Origin: Streptomyces sp. WAC08241
GTDB lineage: Bacteria; Actinomycetota; Actinomycetes; Streptomycetales; Streptomycetaceae
Direction: 5' to 3'
Assembly: GCA_007858575.1 (NCBI GenBank)
Contig: CP042279.1
Span: 5,086,501-5,150,500, forward strand
Length of the DNA: 64,000 nucleotides
In this document: positions 29,940-40,416 of the stretch, piece after piece
Layout of the letters: each line of letters begins with the position of its first letter
How positions within the stretch are numbered: position 1 is the first letter of the stretch
The notes under the pieces: generated by a model
Database searches by the model: none
Told to the model about the DNA's origin: nothing
Seen by the model: the letters and a program-made list of their open reading frames with translations, nothing else
Position numbers and translations under genes: made by a program

Positions 29940-31144
29940 ATGCGCAGGTCGGAACAGCGAGCGGACCAGAAGGACCACGACCAGAAGGACCACGACATGG
30001 AGCAGGACCCGGACGCCTGCCGGCTGGCGCGGATCATGCACACCGCGTTCTTCCTGCTGCTCGGCGCCTCGCTCGCCCGCTTCCTGCTGCGGCACGACTG
30101 GGAGGCCCGCAGCCCCTGGATCGTCGCCCTCACCGGCGCCCTCGCCTCCCTCTACCTCCTCGGCCCCGTCATCGGAACCCGCGCCACCCCCGCCGGATCG
30201 CCTGGCTGGGCACGGTCGTCGCCGTCTGGGCGCTCCTCGTCGTCCTCGCGCCCAGCTTCGCCTGGTGCGCGGTGCCGCTCTTCACACGGGCCTGCGCACC
30301 CTCCCGCCGCGCGCCGCGCTCGGTCTGGTCGCCCTGCTCACCGCCTTCGTGGTCTTCGCGCAGGTCCGGCTCGCGCACGGCGGCTGGGACCCGAACCTGA
30401 TCGTCGCCCCGCCGGCGGTCGCCGCCCTGGCCACCGGGGTGTTCGTGTACGCGGACCGGCAGGCGGCGCGCCAGCGGGCCCTGATCGACGACCTGATCCG
30501 CACCCGGCGCGAGCTGGCCGCGATCGAGCGCCGCGAGGGGACGCTCGCCGAGCGGCAGCGGCTCTCCATGGAGATCCACGACACCCTGGCGCAGGGCCTG
30601 TCCAGCCAGCGGATGCTGCTCCAGGCGGCGGACCGCACCTGGGACGGCGACCCGGAGACGGCCCGCCGGCACGTCCGTACCGCCGCGTCCATCGCCGAGC
30701 GCAACTCGCGGAGGCCCGCCGCTTCGTCCACGACCTCGCGCCGGCCGACCTGGCGGAGGGCGGCGGCCTGGAGGAGGCCCTGCGGGGCTCGCCGCCCGGG
30801 AGTCGGCGGCGTTCCGGGCCGACGGGGCGCCGGTGGCGCTGCCCGACCGGGCGCAGTCGGCGCTGCTGCGGATCGCGCAGGGCGCCCTGGCGAACATCCG
30901 CGAGCACGCGGGCGCGACCTCGGCCGCCGTGACCCTGACGTACCTCGACGACCAGGTGGTCCTGGACGTCGCCGACGACGGGCGCGGTTTCGATCCGGCG
31001 GACCGGCCGGGCGGGGTGCGCGGCCACGGGCTGCCCGCGATGCGGGTGCGGGCCGAGCAGCTCGGTGGCACCCTGACCGTCGAGTCCGTCCCGGGCGAGG
31101 GCACGGTGCTCTCCGCCGCGATCCCGCTGGACCCGGAGCCGTGA
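29940..31144 (+). CDS. NarL-type sensor histidine kinase
   Basis: About 401 residues. The amino terminus has a DQKDH tandem duplication, followed by about four transmembrane helices (residues 30-160). The dimerisation helix with the phospho-accepting His is MEIHDTLAQGLSSQR near residue 210 (HisKA_3). The HATPase_c domain (around 290-395) has VLDVADDGRGFDP and RGHGLPAMRVRAEQLGG. It pairs with the response regulator that follows after 58 bp. The signal is not known; the four-helix sensor without a large external domain suggests membrane sensing. Breaks lie near 30190, 30285, 30700 and 30790. Confidence 0.85.
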
Positions 31145-31202
31145 CGCGCCCGCCGCTCCCCCTGCCCGTCGCTCCCCCGCCCCCGCTCTCCCTGGAGTCG
31201 TG

Positions 31203-31824
31203 ATGCCTCCGTACGGATCCTGCTCTGCGACGACCACGCGGTGGTCCGCGCCGGGCTGCTCGCCCTCTCGGCAGCACCCCCGACATCGACGTCGTGGGCG
31301 AGGCGGGCAGCGGCGAGGAGGCCGTCGCCCTGGCGGCGAAGCTGAAGCCGGACGTCGTCCTCATGGACCTCCAGCTCGGGTCCGGCATCGACGGCGTGGA
31401 GGCGACCCGCCGGATCGCGCCCACCGGCGTCCACGTCCTCGTCCTCACCACGTACGACACGGACGCCGACATCACGCGGGCGATCGAGGCGGGCGCCACC
31501 GGCTACCTCCTGAAGGCCGAGCGGCCGGAGGAGCTGTTCGCGGCCGTCCACGCGGCCGCGCAGGGCCGCACGGCCCTCTCGCCGCCGGTCGCCGGCCGGG
31601 TCATGGACCGGATGCGGGGCGCGGCGGCCCCGAGCCTCACCGACCGGGAGCGGGACATCCTCGGGCAGCTCGGGCGCGGGCTCGGCAACCGGGAGATCGC
31701 GCGGGCCCTGTTCATCAGCGAGGCGACGGTGAAGACCCACCTGGGCCGGATCTACGCCAAGCTCGGCGTGGACACGCGGGCGGGCGCGGTGGCGGTGGCG
31801 AAGGAGCGCAGGCTACTGCCGTAG
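31203..31824 (+). CDS. NarL/FixJ-family response regulator
   Basis: About 207 residues. The receiver domain starts VRILLCDDHAVVRAGL, with the phospho-Asp in VVLMDLQLG near residue 54 and the conserved Lys in GYLLKAERPEE. The LuxR-type HTH is LTDREREIL-like LTDRERDILGQLGRGLGNRE, followed by SEATVKTHLGRIYAKLGV. The start is ATG 31203, assuming one missing G to join MASVRIL. A second break lies near 31270. It would be phosphorylated by the preceding kinase; targets are unknown. Confidence 0.88.
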
Positions 31825-31937
31825 GAACTCCCTTCCGTACGCCTTTGTACGGCCTTTGCCCCCACCCTCCCCTCCACTGCTACCGTGCGTTACTTCCCCA
31901 CCGCACGGTGTCACGAACCAGTCCCAGTGGAGCGCAC

Positions 31938-33155
31938 GTGAAGCTCGCGATCGTCGGCGGCGGTCCCGCCGGCCTCTACCTCTCGGTCCTGCTGAAGCGG
32001 CGGAACCCGTCGCACGAGATCACGGTGTACGAGCGGAACCCGGAGGGCTCCACGTACGGCTGGGGCGTCACGTACTGGGCCGGACTGCTCGGCAAGCTGC
32101 GCGCGGGCGACCCGGAGTCCGCGCGGGCTGTCGCCGACGCGTCCGTGACCTGGACCGACGGGGTCGCGATCGTCCGCGACGAGCGGACCGTCCACCGGGG
32201 CGACGCGGGCTTCGGCATCGGGCGCCGGCGGATGCTGGCGCTGCTCGCGGACCGCGCCCGCGACCTGGGCGTGCGGATCGAGTTCGAGCACGGCGTGAGC
32301 GGCCCGGACGCGCCCGAGCTCGCGGACGCGGACGTGGTCGTCGCCGCCGACGGGGTGAACAGCGCGCTGCGCGAGGCGTACGCGGACCACTTCGGCAGCG
32401 AGGTCACGAGCGGCCGCAACCGGTACGTCTGGCTCGGCACGACCAAGGTCTTCGACTCGTTCAGCTTCGCCTTCAAGGAGACCGGGCACGGCTGGATCTG
32501 GTGCTACGCCTACGGCTTCAGCGGCGAGCGCTCCACCTGCGTCGTCGAGTGCTCCCCGGAGACCTGGACCGGCCTGGGCCTGGACGCGCTCGGCGAGGCC
32601 GACAGCCTGCGCCTCCTGGAGAAGCTCTTCCACGACCTGCTCGACGGGCACGAGCTGATCGGCCGGGACCGGGCCGGGGAGCCCGCCCAGTGGCTCGCCT
32701 TCCGCACCCTCACCAACCGCGTCTGGCACCGGGGCAACCTGGTCCTCCTCGGGGACGCCGCCCACACCACGCACTACTCGATCGGCGCGGGCACCACCCT
32801 GGCCCTGGAGGACGCGCTCGCCCTCGCGGACGCCCTGGACGCCCCCGGCTCGCTCCGGGACCTCGACACGGCCCTGACCCTGTACGGGAAGCGGCGCCGC
32901 GCCGAACTCGTCGCCGCCCAGAGCGCCGCCCGCTACAGCGCCCGCTGGTACGAGAACCTGCCCCGCTACATGGGCCTGGAGCCGGCCCGCATGTTCGCCC
33001 TGCTCGGCCAGCGCCACTCGCCCCTGATGCCCCACGTCCCGCCCCAGCTCTACTACCGCCTGGACCGCGCCGCCGGCTCCCTGGAACCCCTCCGCCGCCT
33101 CAAGCGCTGGCTGGGCCCCCGGGTGGCGCGGGCGGTGCACGGACGCGGGCGCTGA
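31938..33155 (+). CDS. FAD-dependent monooxygenase (anthraniloyl/salicylyl-CoA hydroxylase type)
   Basis: An intact 405-residue flavoprotein. The dinucleotide fold is KLAIVGGGPAGLYLSVLLKR and the second FAD motif is LVLLGDAAHTTHYSIGAG near residue 272. The pattern TYGWGVTYW near residue 35 and the GDAAHTTHxSIG signature are those I associate with salicylyl-CoA 5-hydroxylase and anthraniloyl-CoA monooxygenase amino domains. It would hydroxylate an aromatic CoA ester using NAD(P)H and oxygen; the substrate is not proven. The GTG start at 31938 is preceded by GTGGAGCG. No aromatic-degradation genes are adjacent. Confidence 0.82.
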   Translation: MKLAIVGGGPAGLYLSVLLKRRNPSHEITVYERNPEGSTYGWGVTYWAGLLGKLRAGDPESARAVADASVTWTDGVAIVRDERTVHRGDAGFGIGRRRMLALLADRARDLGVRIEFEHGVSGPDAPELADADVVVAADGVNSALREAYADHFGSEVTSGRNRYVWLGTTKVFDSFSFAFKETGHGWIWCYAYGFSGERSTCVVECSPETWTGLGLDALGEADSLRLLEKLFHDLLDGHELIGRDRAGEPAQWLAFRTLTNRVWHRGNLVLLGDAAHTTHYSIGAGTTLALEDALALADALDAPGSLRDLDTALTLYGKRRRAELVAAQSAARYSARWYENLPRYMGLEPARMFALLGQRHSPLMPHVPPQLYYRLDRAAGSLEPLRRLKRWLGPRVARAVHGRGR

Positions 33156-33251
33156 GCCCGGACGCGTACGGACCGGGTCCGGAGCCGCTGAGCCCCTCGT
33201 ACGGACCGGGCCCGGGGCCGTGAGGTCCGGGAGCGTGACACCATCGACCCC

Positions 33252-33759
33252 GTGCTCGACATCGGCTACTCCCTCTCGCGTCGCTTCCCCGACCCCCGCA
33301 GACCGACTACCGCCGCGCGGACGTCCACGCGCTGCGGCACGACCTGTTCTGCGGGGACGTGTACCTCGCGGACACCGAGTCCGACCGGGAGGTGTCCACG
33401 GCCTGGGGATGGGTGCCGGTGCTCGACTTCGCGTGGGCGCTCTGCGACATCGTCGAGCGGCTCGACCAGGACCCGCGCGGGAGCCGGGCCGCGCAGCCGC
33501 AGTACGCGGAGCTCGACTTCACCGAGTCCACGGACCGGATGCTGTTCGAGCGCCGCTTCGGCTGGGTGGACGTCGAGGCCGACTGGATGCCGGGCGACGA
33601 GCCGCCGGTGACCTTCGGCCACGCCGAACTGCGCCGCGAGGCCCGCGACTTCCTGCACGACCTGATCGCGGACCTCACCGACATGCACGAGGGCCTCGCC
33701 GACAACCCGGCCGTCTGGTCCCTCCAGGCCCGCTTCCCCGCCTGCCGGACAAGCGCTAG
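33252..33759 (+). CDS. Conserved hypothetical protein
   Basis: About 169 residues starting MLDIGYSLSRRFP. The central part has GWVPVLDFAWALCDIVERL, LDFTESTDRMLFERRFGWVD and a helical ending HDLIADLTDMHEGLADNPAV. I recognise no named family; it looks like a small cytoplasmic alpha/beta protein widely found in Streptomyces. Frame breaks are near 33298 and 33745. The stop TAG (33757-33759) overlaps the stop of the convergent pentapeptide gene in CTAG. Confidence 0.6.
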
Positions 33760-34439
33760 CCCTCCACCCGCACCCCCATCTGCGCCGCGAGCACCGGCGC
33801 CAGGTCGAAGAGCTGGGTCGTCGAGATCACGGCCCCGCCAGGGACTCCACCCCGCGCGCGATCTCCAGGCGCCGGGCGCCCCTCAGGTCCACGTCCCGCA
33901 GCCGCGCGCCCGAGAAGTCGGCCCCGGTCAGGGCGCAGTCCACGAACTCGACCCGTTCGAGGACCGCGCCCCCGAAGTCCGGCTCGCTCAGCACGCACCC
34001 CTCGAAGACGACGTCCTTCAGCTTCGCGGACCGCAGGTTCAGGTAGTCGATCTTGCCGCCCCGGACCACGACCCGCTCCAGGACGGCGCCGTGCAGTTGC
34101 GTCCCGCCGAGCCGCGCCTCCACGACCTCCACGTCCCGCAGTTGCGCCCCCGCCAGGTCCGTCCCCACGCCCCGCACCCCGCTCAGGACCGAGTCCAGGA
34201 ACCGCGCGTTCGTCAGCCGCGCCCCGTCGAGGCCGCACTCCCGCAGCGCGCAGTCCAGGAACCGGGCCCCTCCCCGACTGCCCGGACAGGTCGAGCCCGG
34301 ACAGCTCCAGGCCGTCGTAGTCCCCGTCCGCCTCCAGACCTCCCCCGTACGGCTCCAGGGGCGGCAGCCGCACCTCCGGCCGCCGGGCCCCCGGCACCTT
34401 CTTCTTCCGCGTCGTCGCCCTCGCGCCCTGGTTCGCCAT
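33756..34439 (-). CDS. Pentapeptide-repeat protein
   Basis: About 227 residues. After a basic amino segment (MANQGARATTRKKKVPGARR) the protein shows repeating A(D/N)LxX pentapeptides from about residue 40 to 200: LELSGLDLSG, ARLTNARFLDSVL, LKDVVFEGCVL, GADFSGARLRDVDLRGARRL. These fold as a right-handed square beta-helix. Some members protect gyrase by DNA mimicry, but most have no known role. The carboxy end is STTQLFDLAPVLAAQMGVRV. Frame breaks lie near 34275 and 33838. Confidence 0.87.
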   Translation of the reverse strand: MANQGARATTRKKKVPGARRPEVRLPPLEPYGGGLEADGDYDGLELSGLDLSGQSGRGPVPGLRAAGVRPRRGAADERAVPGLGPERGAGRGDGPGGGATAGRGGRGGAARRDATARRRPGAGRGPGRQDRLPEPAVREAEGRRLRGVRAERAGLRGRGPRTGRVRGLRPDRGRLLGRAAAGRGPEGRPAPGDRARGGVPGGAVISTTQLFDLAPVLAAQMGVRVEG

Positions 34440-34562
34440 CCCCCATGGTGAGGTACGCCACTGACAACGCCCCCGTGTCACGAACACGGCCCCGCGCCCC
34501 GTCCCCCGTACAGGACCCGGGAACGAGCCCGAGAACGAGCCCGAGAACGTAGGGAGAGCGTC

Positions 34563-35722
34563 ATGCGGAAGCTCACGATCGTCGGCGGCGGCTTCGCCGG
34601 ACTGACTGCGGCGATCACCGCCGCCGAGGCCGGCACCGCCGTGACCCTGTACGAGGCCCACCGGACCCTCGGCGGCCGGGCGCGCACCGCCGAGGGCCCG
34701 TACCGCACGAACGACGGCCCGCACGCGCTCTACAGCGGCGGCCCGCACTGGACCTGGCTGAAGCAGCGCGGGCTCCTCGGACCGCTCGCCCCGCTGCCGC
34801 CCGCCGAGGGCCTCCGCTTCCGCTTCCACCGCGGCGGCGCCTCCGCCGCGTCCCGCCGCCCGGCCTGCTCCGCCAGTCCCTCCGTACCGCCCGCAGCGCC
34901 CCCGTCGACGCCGACTTCCGCACCTGGGCCACCGGGCTCGCGGGCGCGCGGACCGCGCGCGTCGCCGCCGCGTACAGCGGGTCGCGCTCTTCCACCACGA
35001 CCCCGGCGCGCTCTCCGCCCGCTTCGTGCAGGAGCGGCTGCGCCGGGCTGCCGCCCTGCCGCCCGAGGCGCACTACGTCCGGGGCGGCTGGGGCGCGCTG
35101 ATCGGGCGGATGGCGGACCGGGCCCGGGAGCTCGGCGTACGGATCGAGACCTCGTCCCGGGTCGACGTGCTGCTCGCCGGCGGCGGCCCGGTGATCGTCG
35201 CCACTGCCCTGCCCGCCGCCGCCCGGCTCCTCGACGACCCCTCGCTGACCTGGGAGAGCGGCCGCACGGTCCTGGTCGACCTGGCGCTGCGGACCCGGAA
35301 GGGGACCCGTTCGTCGTCTCCGACCTGGACGCGCCCGGCTGGATCGAGCGGTTCACCGCGCAGGACCCTCGCTCGCCCCCGCCGGGCAGCAGCTCCTCCA
35401 GGCCCAGTTGCCCGTCGGGCCCGACGCGGGCAAGGCGGACGGGGTCGCCCACGCGGAGCGGCTCCTCGACCTCGGCTTCCCCGGTTGGCGCGAGCGGACG
35501 GTGTGGCGGCGCGCGTCGCTCTCCCGGGGGCGTACGGGAGCGGTGGACCGCCCCGGCACCACCTGGCGCGACCGCCCGGCCGTCGACCGGGGCGACGGGG
35601 TGTACCTGGTGGGCGACCGGGTCGCGGCGCCGGGCGTCCTGTCGGAGGTGTCGTTCACGAGCGCGGTCGAGGCGGTGTCGCTGGCGCTGCGCGCGGAGCG
35701 GCTCGCGTACGGGACGCGCTGA
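34563..35722 (+). CDS. FAD/NAD(P)-dependent oxidoreductase, phytoene-desaturase-like
   Basis: About 387 residues. It begins MRKLTIVGGGFAGLTAAITA, with YEAHRTLGGRARTAEG, the amino-terminal signature of amine oxidase and phytoene desaturase flavoproteins. RGGWGALIGRMADRARELG and a late FAD-contact segment GVYLVGDRVAAPGVLSEVSF complete the family pattern. The natural substrate is unknown. Breaks near 34840, 34985, 35310 and 35365 fragment it. It lies 120 bp after the divergent pentapeptide gene start. Confidence 0.75.
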
Positions 35723-35870
35723 TCCCTCTCGGGTCACGGGGCGACGCACTGGTCCCCGCGGGCCACGGAACGCGCTGATCCCCGCGGGCCTTGACCTCAA
35801 GCGCGCTCGAGGTCGGAGGCTTTCCCGTGGCCGCCCGGACCACGCTCCGTACGACGACAGGGGAACCGTC

Positions 35871-36877
35871 ATGCACGCCGTCCGCCTCCACGCCTTCGGA
35901 CCCGCCGAGAACCTCGCGTACGAGGAGGTGCCCGACCCCGTCCCGGGCCCCGGGCAGGTCCGCGTCCGGGTCGCGGCGGCCGGGGTGCACCTCCTCGACA
36001 CCGCGCTCCGGGAGGGCGCCCCGGGCCCCTTCCCGGCCCCCGCCGAACTGCCCACGATCCCGGGCCGCGAGGTCGCCGGCACGGTCGACGCGCTCGGGGA
36101 GGGCACCGACCCGTCCTGGCTCGGCCGGCGGGTCGTCGCCCACCTCGGCATGGTCCCCGGGGGTACGCGGAGCTCGCCGTCACCGACGCCGCCCGGCTCC
36201 ACGCCCTGCCCGACCACCTCGGCGAGGCGGAGGCCGTCGCCATGGTCGGCACCGGGCGCACGACCCTGGGCATCCTCCGGTTCACCGCACTCGGACCCGG
36301 CTCGGTCGCGATCGTCCCGGCCGCGGCGGGCGGCATCGGCACCCTGCTCGTCCAGTACGCCAAGAACGCCGGCGCCACTGTCGTCGGCCTCGCGGGCGGG
36401 CCCGCGAAGACCGCCCTGGTCCGGGAGAACGGCGCCGACCTGGCCGTCGACTACCTGGAGCCGGGCTGGCCGGAGGAGGTCCGCGCGTACCTGGCCGGCC
36501 CCTCGGCGGGCGTGCGGCCACGGTCGTCTTCGACTCGGTCGGCGGCGACACCGGCCGCGCCGCCGTGGATCTCCTCGGCAAGGGCGGGCAGCACGTCGTC
36601 TTCGGCTGGTCCGGGGCCGGCCTCCACGACGGCGAGCCGCTCGCCTTCACCCCCGAGGAGCTGGCCGAGCGGGGCATCACCTCGGAGTCCGTCCTCGGCC
36701 CGGTGATGATCCGGAAGGCGGGCGGCGACGTCCGGCACCTCGAACTCGCCGCCCTCGCGGAGGCGGCCGCCGGCACCCTCCGCCCGGCGGTCCACCGCTT
36801 CCCTCGCGGAGGTGGCACGGGCCCACCGCGCCCTGGAGAACCGGGGCACGACGGGCAAGGTGGTCCTGATCCCGTAA
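35871..36877 (+). CDS. Zinc-independent MDR quinone oxidoreductase-like dehydrogenase
   Basis: About 336 residues of a medium-chain dehydrogenase/reductase. The opening MHAVRLHAFGPAENLAYEEV and PTIPGREVAGTVDALGEG give the catalytic domain; VAIVPAAAGGIGTLLVQYAK is the NADPH-binding fold; VVFDSVGGDTGRAAVDLLGK follows. It lacks the structural-zinc cysteines, as NADPH:quinone reductases do. Frame breaks lie near 36165, 36525 and 36800. It is in the same direction as the preceding FAD oxidoreductase with 148 bp between. Confidence 0.85.
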
Positions 36878-36892
36878 GGGCCGCGTACGGGC

Positions 36893-37293
36893 TCAGACGG
36901 CCCCGACCACGTCCCAGGAGTGCGCCTTGAACTCCTTCAGGAAGTCGGGGTGGTCCTCCCACATCCGGGCGACGGACCGCAGCACGTCCCAGTTGTGTTC
37001 GAGGGCCTGGTCCACGACCTGCCGCAGCTCGGGGCCGTCGCCCGCTTCTCCACGAGGCCGGAGACGGCCGACGCGGCCTGCACGGTGTAGCGGGCGGCCC
37101 GCAGCGCGCGGGAGGTGTCGTCCATGCCGAAGCCGTGGTCGCTGCCGTTCGCGGGGTCGAAGAGGGGCGTCAGACGGTCCTCGATGAAGCCGGTGATCCG
37201 CCGGAACCGCTGCTCGATGTCGTTGTGGTCGGTGCCGGTGTCTGTATCTGTGCCGGTGCCGGTGCCGGTGCCGGTGTCCATGGTGTTGTCCAT
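36893..37293 (-). CDS. Small hypothetical protein with Thr-Gly-Asp repeat head
   Basis: About 133 residues. The amino terminus is low-complexity (MDNTMDTGTGTGTG then TDTDTGTD), encoded by a GTGCCG microsatellite at 37225-37280. The rest is helical: DIEQRFRRITGFIEDRLTPL, VVDQALEHNWDVLRSVARMW and PDFLKEFKAHSWDVVGAV. No family is recognised. One frame break lies near 37045. It is followed, reading minus, by nothing closer than the convergent dehydrogenase stop 15 bp away, and the GNAT gene upstream is 9 bp before its start, so the two are probably cotranscribed. Confidence 0.6.
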
Positions 37294-37302
37294 GGCCCTT
37301 TC

Positions 37303-37781
37303 CTACACTCCCGCCGCACCGCCGAGTTCCGCCAGGGCCCCGTCCGTCAGCCGGTAGACCGTCCACTCGTCCTGCGGGCGGGCGCCCAGGGACTCGTAGA
37401 AGGCGATCGAGGGCTCGTTCCAGTTCAGGACGGACCACTCTAGGCGCTCGTAGCCGCGCGCGACGCAGATCCGGGCCAGCTCGCGCAGCAGGGCCTTGCC
37501 GTGGCCGCCGCCGCGCGCCTCCGGACGGACGTACAGGTCCTCCAGGTAGATGCCGTGGACCCCGCGCCAGGTCGAGAAGTTGAGGAACCAGAGCGCGAGC
37601 GACTGGCTCGCCGGCCGCGTCCTCCGCGATGTGCGCGAAGGCGGCGGGCCGCTCGCCGAAGAGGGCCTCGTGAAGCTGTTCGGGGTGGCACGGACCTCGT
37701 CGAGGGCCTTCTCGTACGCGGCGAGGTCACGGATCATGGCGTGGACGACGGGGACGTCGGCGGGGTGGCGGTACGGATCAT
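37303..37781 (-). CDS. GNAT-family N-acetyltransferase
   Basis: About 160 residues of the GNAT fold. It begins MIRTAT then PADVPVVHAMIRDLAAYEKA. The acetyl-CoA pyrophosphate loop lies in YLEDLYVRPEARGGGHGKAL (R-x-x-G-x-G/A pattern), and RLEWSVLNWNEPSIAFYESL gives the later strand and helix. The sequence resembles diamine/spermidine acetyltransferase-like GNATs (thialysine acetyltransferase group). Frame breaks are near 37765, 37690 and 37615. It lies upstream of the small repeat-headed protein on the same strand. Confidence 0.88.
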
Positions 37782-37862
37782 GGGGCCAGGGTGCCCGGCG
37801 CGGGGCCCCCGTGGCCAGGGGGATCCACGTCCTGGACCCGCGTCCCGGACCCGTCGCCGGCG

Positions 37863-38756
37863 TCAGGCCCGCCGCTCCCGCAGGATCCGCGCGACCGCGA
37901 CCTGCTCGGCGTCCAGGGCCGGCTCCCCGTCCTCGACGTCCCACAGGCCGTTCTGGAGGACCCGGCCCAGCGTCCACGCCACCGCGCGCCGCCGGTCCCC
38001 GACGACCTCGGCGAGCAGGTCGAACCGCCACAACACCTCGTCCGGATCCGGGTCGAAGCGGTCCACGAGCGCCGGGAGCAGGTCGAAGCCGGGGTCGCCC
38101 GCGAGCGGCTTGGGGTCGATCGCCAGCCAGGGCTCGCGCCCGGCGGCCAGGACGTTCCCGAAGTGCAGGTCCCAGTGGAGCAGCCGGTCGCCCGGCTCGC
38201 CCGCCACCTCCCGTACCGCCGCCGCGCAGTCCCGCAGGACCGCCGCGTCCTCCGGGCCCAGTCGGGCGGCGGCCCCGGACGCCTCCGCGAGCATCCCGGC
38301 CGCGACGGCGCCGAGCGTGCGCAGGCCGGGCGGCGCGGGGACGGCCGTGAGCCGGGCGAGGAGGCCGGCGGCGATCCGCACCGCCTCCCGCGCGTCCGCG
38401 AGGGAGGACAGCGGCCGGGCCTCGTCGAGGCGCTCCAGGAGCATGGTCCCGGTGGCGGGGTCGTGGTCGAGGAGCCGTACGACGCCCGCCCCGTCCCAAG
38501 CGCGCAGCCCGGTCGGCTCGCCCGCGCTCTCCTCGTCGAGGAGCTGCATCTTCAGCGCGGCGGGCGTCCCGTCCGCGCACCGCTCCACCGGCAGGACCAG
38601 CGAGGCCACCCCGTACATCGAGGGCCCGGTGACCCGCAGCCCCCACCGGCCGAGGAACCCCTCGGCCGTCCGGGGCAGCCCGGCGACGAACGCCCGCCCC
38701 GCCTCACCGTTGTACTTCGCCTGCGACCGCGCGAGTTCCTCCGGTACGTGAATCAC
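37863..38756 (-). CDS. APH(6)/hydroxyurea-phosphotransferase-like kinase
   Basis: An intact 297-residue aminoglycoside/hydroxyurea antibiotic resistance kinase family protein. The catalytic loop is LLHWDLHFGNVLA and the metal-binding Asp follows in WLAIDPKPLAGDPGFDLLP. The adenine-pocket region LLERLDEARPLSSL is also readable. Members include streptomycin 6-kinase; many chromosomal copies have unknown substrates, so resistance is not implied. The start is GTG 38756 (IHVPEELARSQAKY). It sits 82 bp upstream of the GNAT gene on the same strand. Confidence 0.85.
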   Translation of the reverse strand: MIHVPEELARSQAKYNGEAGRAFVAGLPRTAEGFLGRWGLRVTGPSMYGVASLVLPVERCADGTPAALKMQLLDEESAGEPTGLRAWDGAGVVRLLDHDPATGTMLLERLDEARPLSSLADAREAVRIAAGLLARLTAVPAPPGLRTLGAVAAGMLAEASGAAARLGPEDAAVLRDCAAAVREVAGEPGDRLLHWDLHFGNVLAAGREPWLAIDPKPLAGDPGFDLLPALVDRFDPDPDEVLWRFDLLAEVVGDRRRAVAWTLGRVLQNGLWDVEDGEPALDAEQVAVARILRERRA

Positions 38757-38765
38757 GCCGCCGAG

Positions 38766-38843
38766 CCTAGGGGTGTCTTGTCGATCAGGCCGGACACCGC
38801 GAGCCCGGCATGATCGGCGAGACACCCCTAGGGGGTGTCCGGC
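38766..38843. repeat. Nested palindromes with mutually exclusive arms
   Basis: A left arm CCTAGGGGTGTCTTGTCGATCA (38766-38787) pairs with the complementary arm at 38811-38832 over 20 of 22 positions. The inner GGCCGGACACC (38788-38798) can instead pair with GGGTGTCCGGC just outside the right arm (38833-38843). The element lies in the divergent gap between the APH-like and FAD-oxidoreductase genes. Confidence 0.7.
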
Positions 38844-38994
38844 GGACCATGGCCGGGGCCGCGGCCCCGATCCGCCGGACGGGCCCTGGACACAGTGCCG
38901 GGCGCGGGGCGCGATCCCCACCACAACACCCGTATCCACGGGCCGGGGACGCCGGGTAACGTCCCGCCCACGCATTCCGAATCCAGGGGTAGGC

Positions 38995-40380
38995 ATGAGC
39001 ACGGTCAACGGCGGCATCTCGTTCTGGTACGCGCAGGAGGGCGCCTCCGCCCCCGCGAACCGCTCCCCGGCGACACGAGTGCCGACGTCTGCGTCGTGGG
39101 CGGCGGCTACACCGGGCTGTGGACGGCCTACTACCTGAAGAAGGCCGTGCCCTTCCTCAACATCACCGTCCTGGAGGCGAAGTTCTGCGGGTACGGCGCC
39201 TCCGGGCGCAACGGCGGCTGGCTCTACAACGGCATCGCCGGCCGCGACCGCTACGCGAAGCTCCACGGCCACGAGGCGGCCGTCCGCCTCCAGCAGGCCA
39301 TGAACGCCACGGTCGCCGAGGTCGTCGACGTCTGCGAGCGGGAGAAGATCGACGCCGACGTGCACCGCGGCGGTGTCCTCGAAGTCGCCCTATCCCCGGC
39401 GCAGTTGACCCGCCTCAAGGAGTTCCACGCGGCGGAGCTCGCCTTCGGCGAGACCGACCGCGTGCTGTACGGGGCCCGGGACACCGCCGCGCGCGTCCGC
39501 GTCACCGGCGCCGTCGGCTCCTCCTGGACCCCGCACGGCGCCCGCCTGCACCCGGTGAAGCTGGTGAAGGGCCTCGCGGCGGCGGTCGAGGCGCTGGGGG
39601 TCACGATCCACGAGTCGACCCCGGTGACGGAGATCAGGCCGAAGCACGCGGTGACCCCGTACGGCACGGTCCGCGCCCCGTACGTCCTGCGCTGCACCGA
39701 GGGCTTCACGGCCTCCCTGGCCGGGCAGCGGCGCTCCTGGCTCCCCATGAACTCCTCGATGATCGCCACCGAGCCGCTCACCGACGCGCAGTGGGAGTCC
39801 CTCGGCTGGAGGGCCGCGAGACCCTGGGCGACATGGCGCACGCGTACATGTACGCCCAGCGCACCGCCGACGGCCGGATCGCGCTCGGCGGCCGGGGCGT
39901 CCCGTACCGCTTCGGCTCGAGGACCGACAACGACGGGCGCACCCAGCCGCGGACGGTCGAGGCCCTGCGCGAGATCCTGGTCCGCTTCTTCCCGCAGCTC
40001 GCGGGGTACGGGTGGACCACGCCTGGTCCGGTGTCCTCGGCGTCCCGCGCGACTGGTGCGCGACGGTCACCCTCGACCGCTCCACGGGCCTGGGCTGGGC
40101 GGGCGGCTACGTCGGCTCGGGCGTCGCCACTGCCAACCTCGCCGCCCGCACCCTGCGCGACCTGATCAAGGAGGACTCCGGCCAGTCCGGCCCGACCGAC
40201 CTCACGGCCCTCCCCTGGGTGAACCACAAGGTCCGCAAGTGGGAACCGGAACCGCTGCGCTGGCTCGGCGTCCAGACCATGTACGCGGCGTTCCGCGGCG
40301 CGGACCGCCGCGAGGCGCGGGGGCACTCGGCGCGGACGGACAGGGTGGCGGTGCTGGCGAACAGGGTGAGCGGGAGGTAG
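38995..40380 (+). CDS. DadA/PuuB-type FAD-dependent oxidoreductase
   Basis: About 461 residues. A short leader (MSTVNGGISFWYAQ) precedes the FAD fold VCVVGGGYTGLWTAYYLKK and GYGASGRNGGWLYNG. Late segments GRIALGGRGVPYRFGSRTD and WAGGYVGSGVATANLAARTL are typical of the DAO family and of gamma-glutamylputrescine oxidases. It oxidises an amine or amino acid, making hydrogen peroxide and an imine product; the substrate is not known. Frame breaks lie near 39060, 39815 and 40010. Confidence 0.82.
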
Positions 40381-40416
40381 GCCGCCCCCGGTGCGGACAG
40401 GCTGTGGGAGGGACGG

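Noticed and set aside
37863..38756. Calling the APH-like gene a streptomycin-resistance determinant
   Set aside because: The family includes chromosomal kinases without resistance activity, and no antibiotic cluster is nearby.
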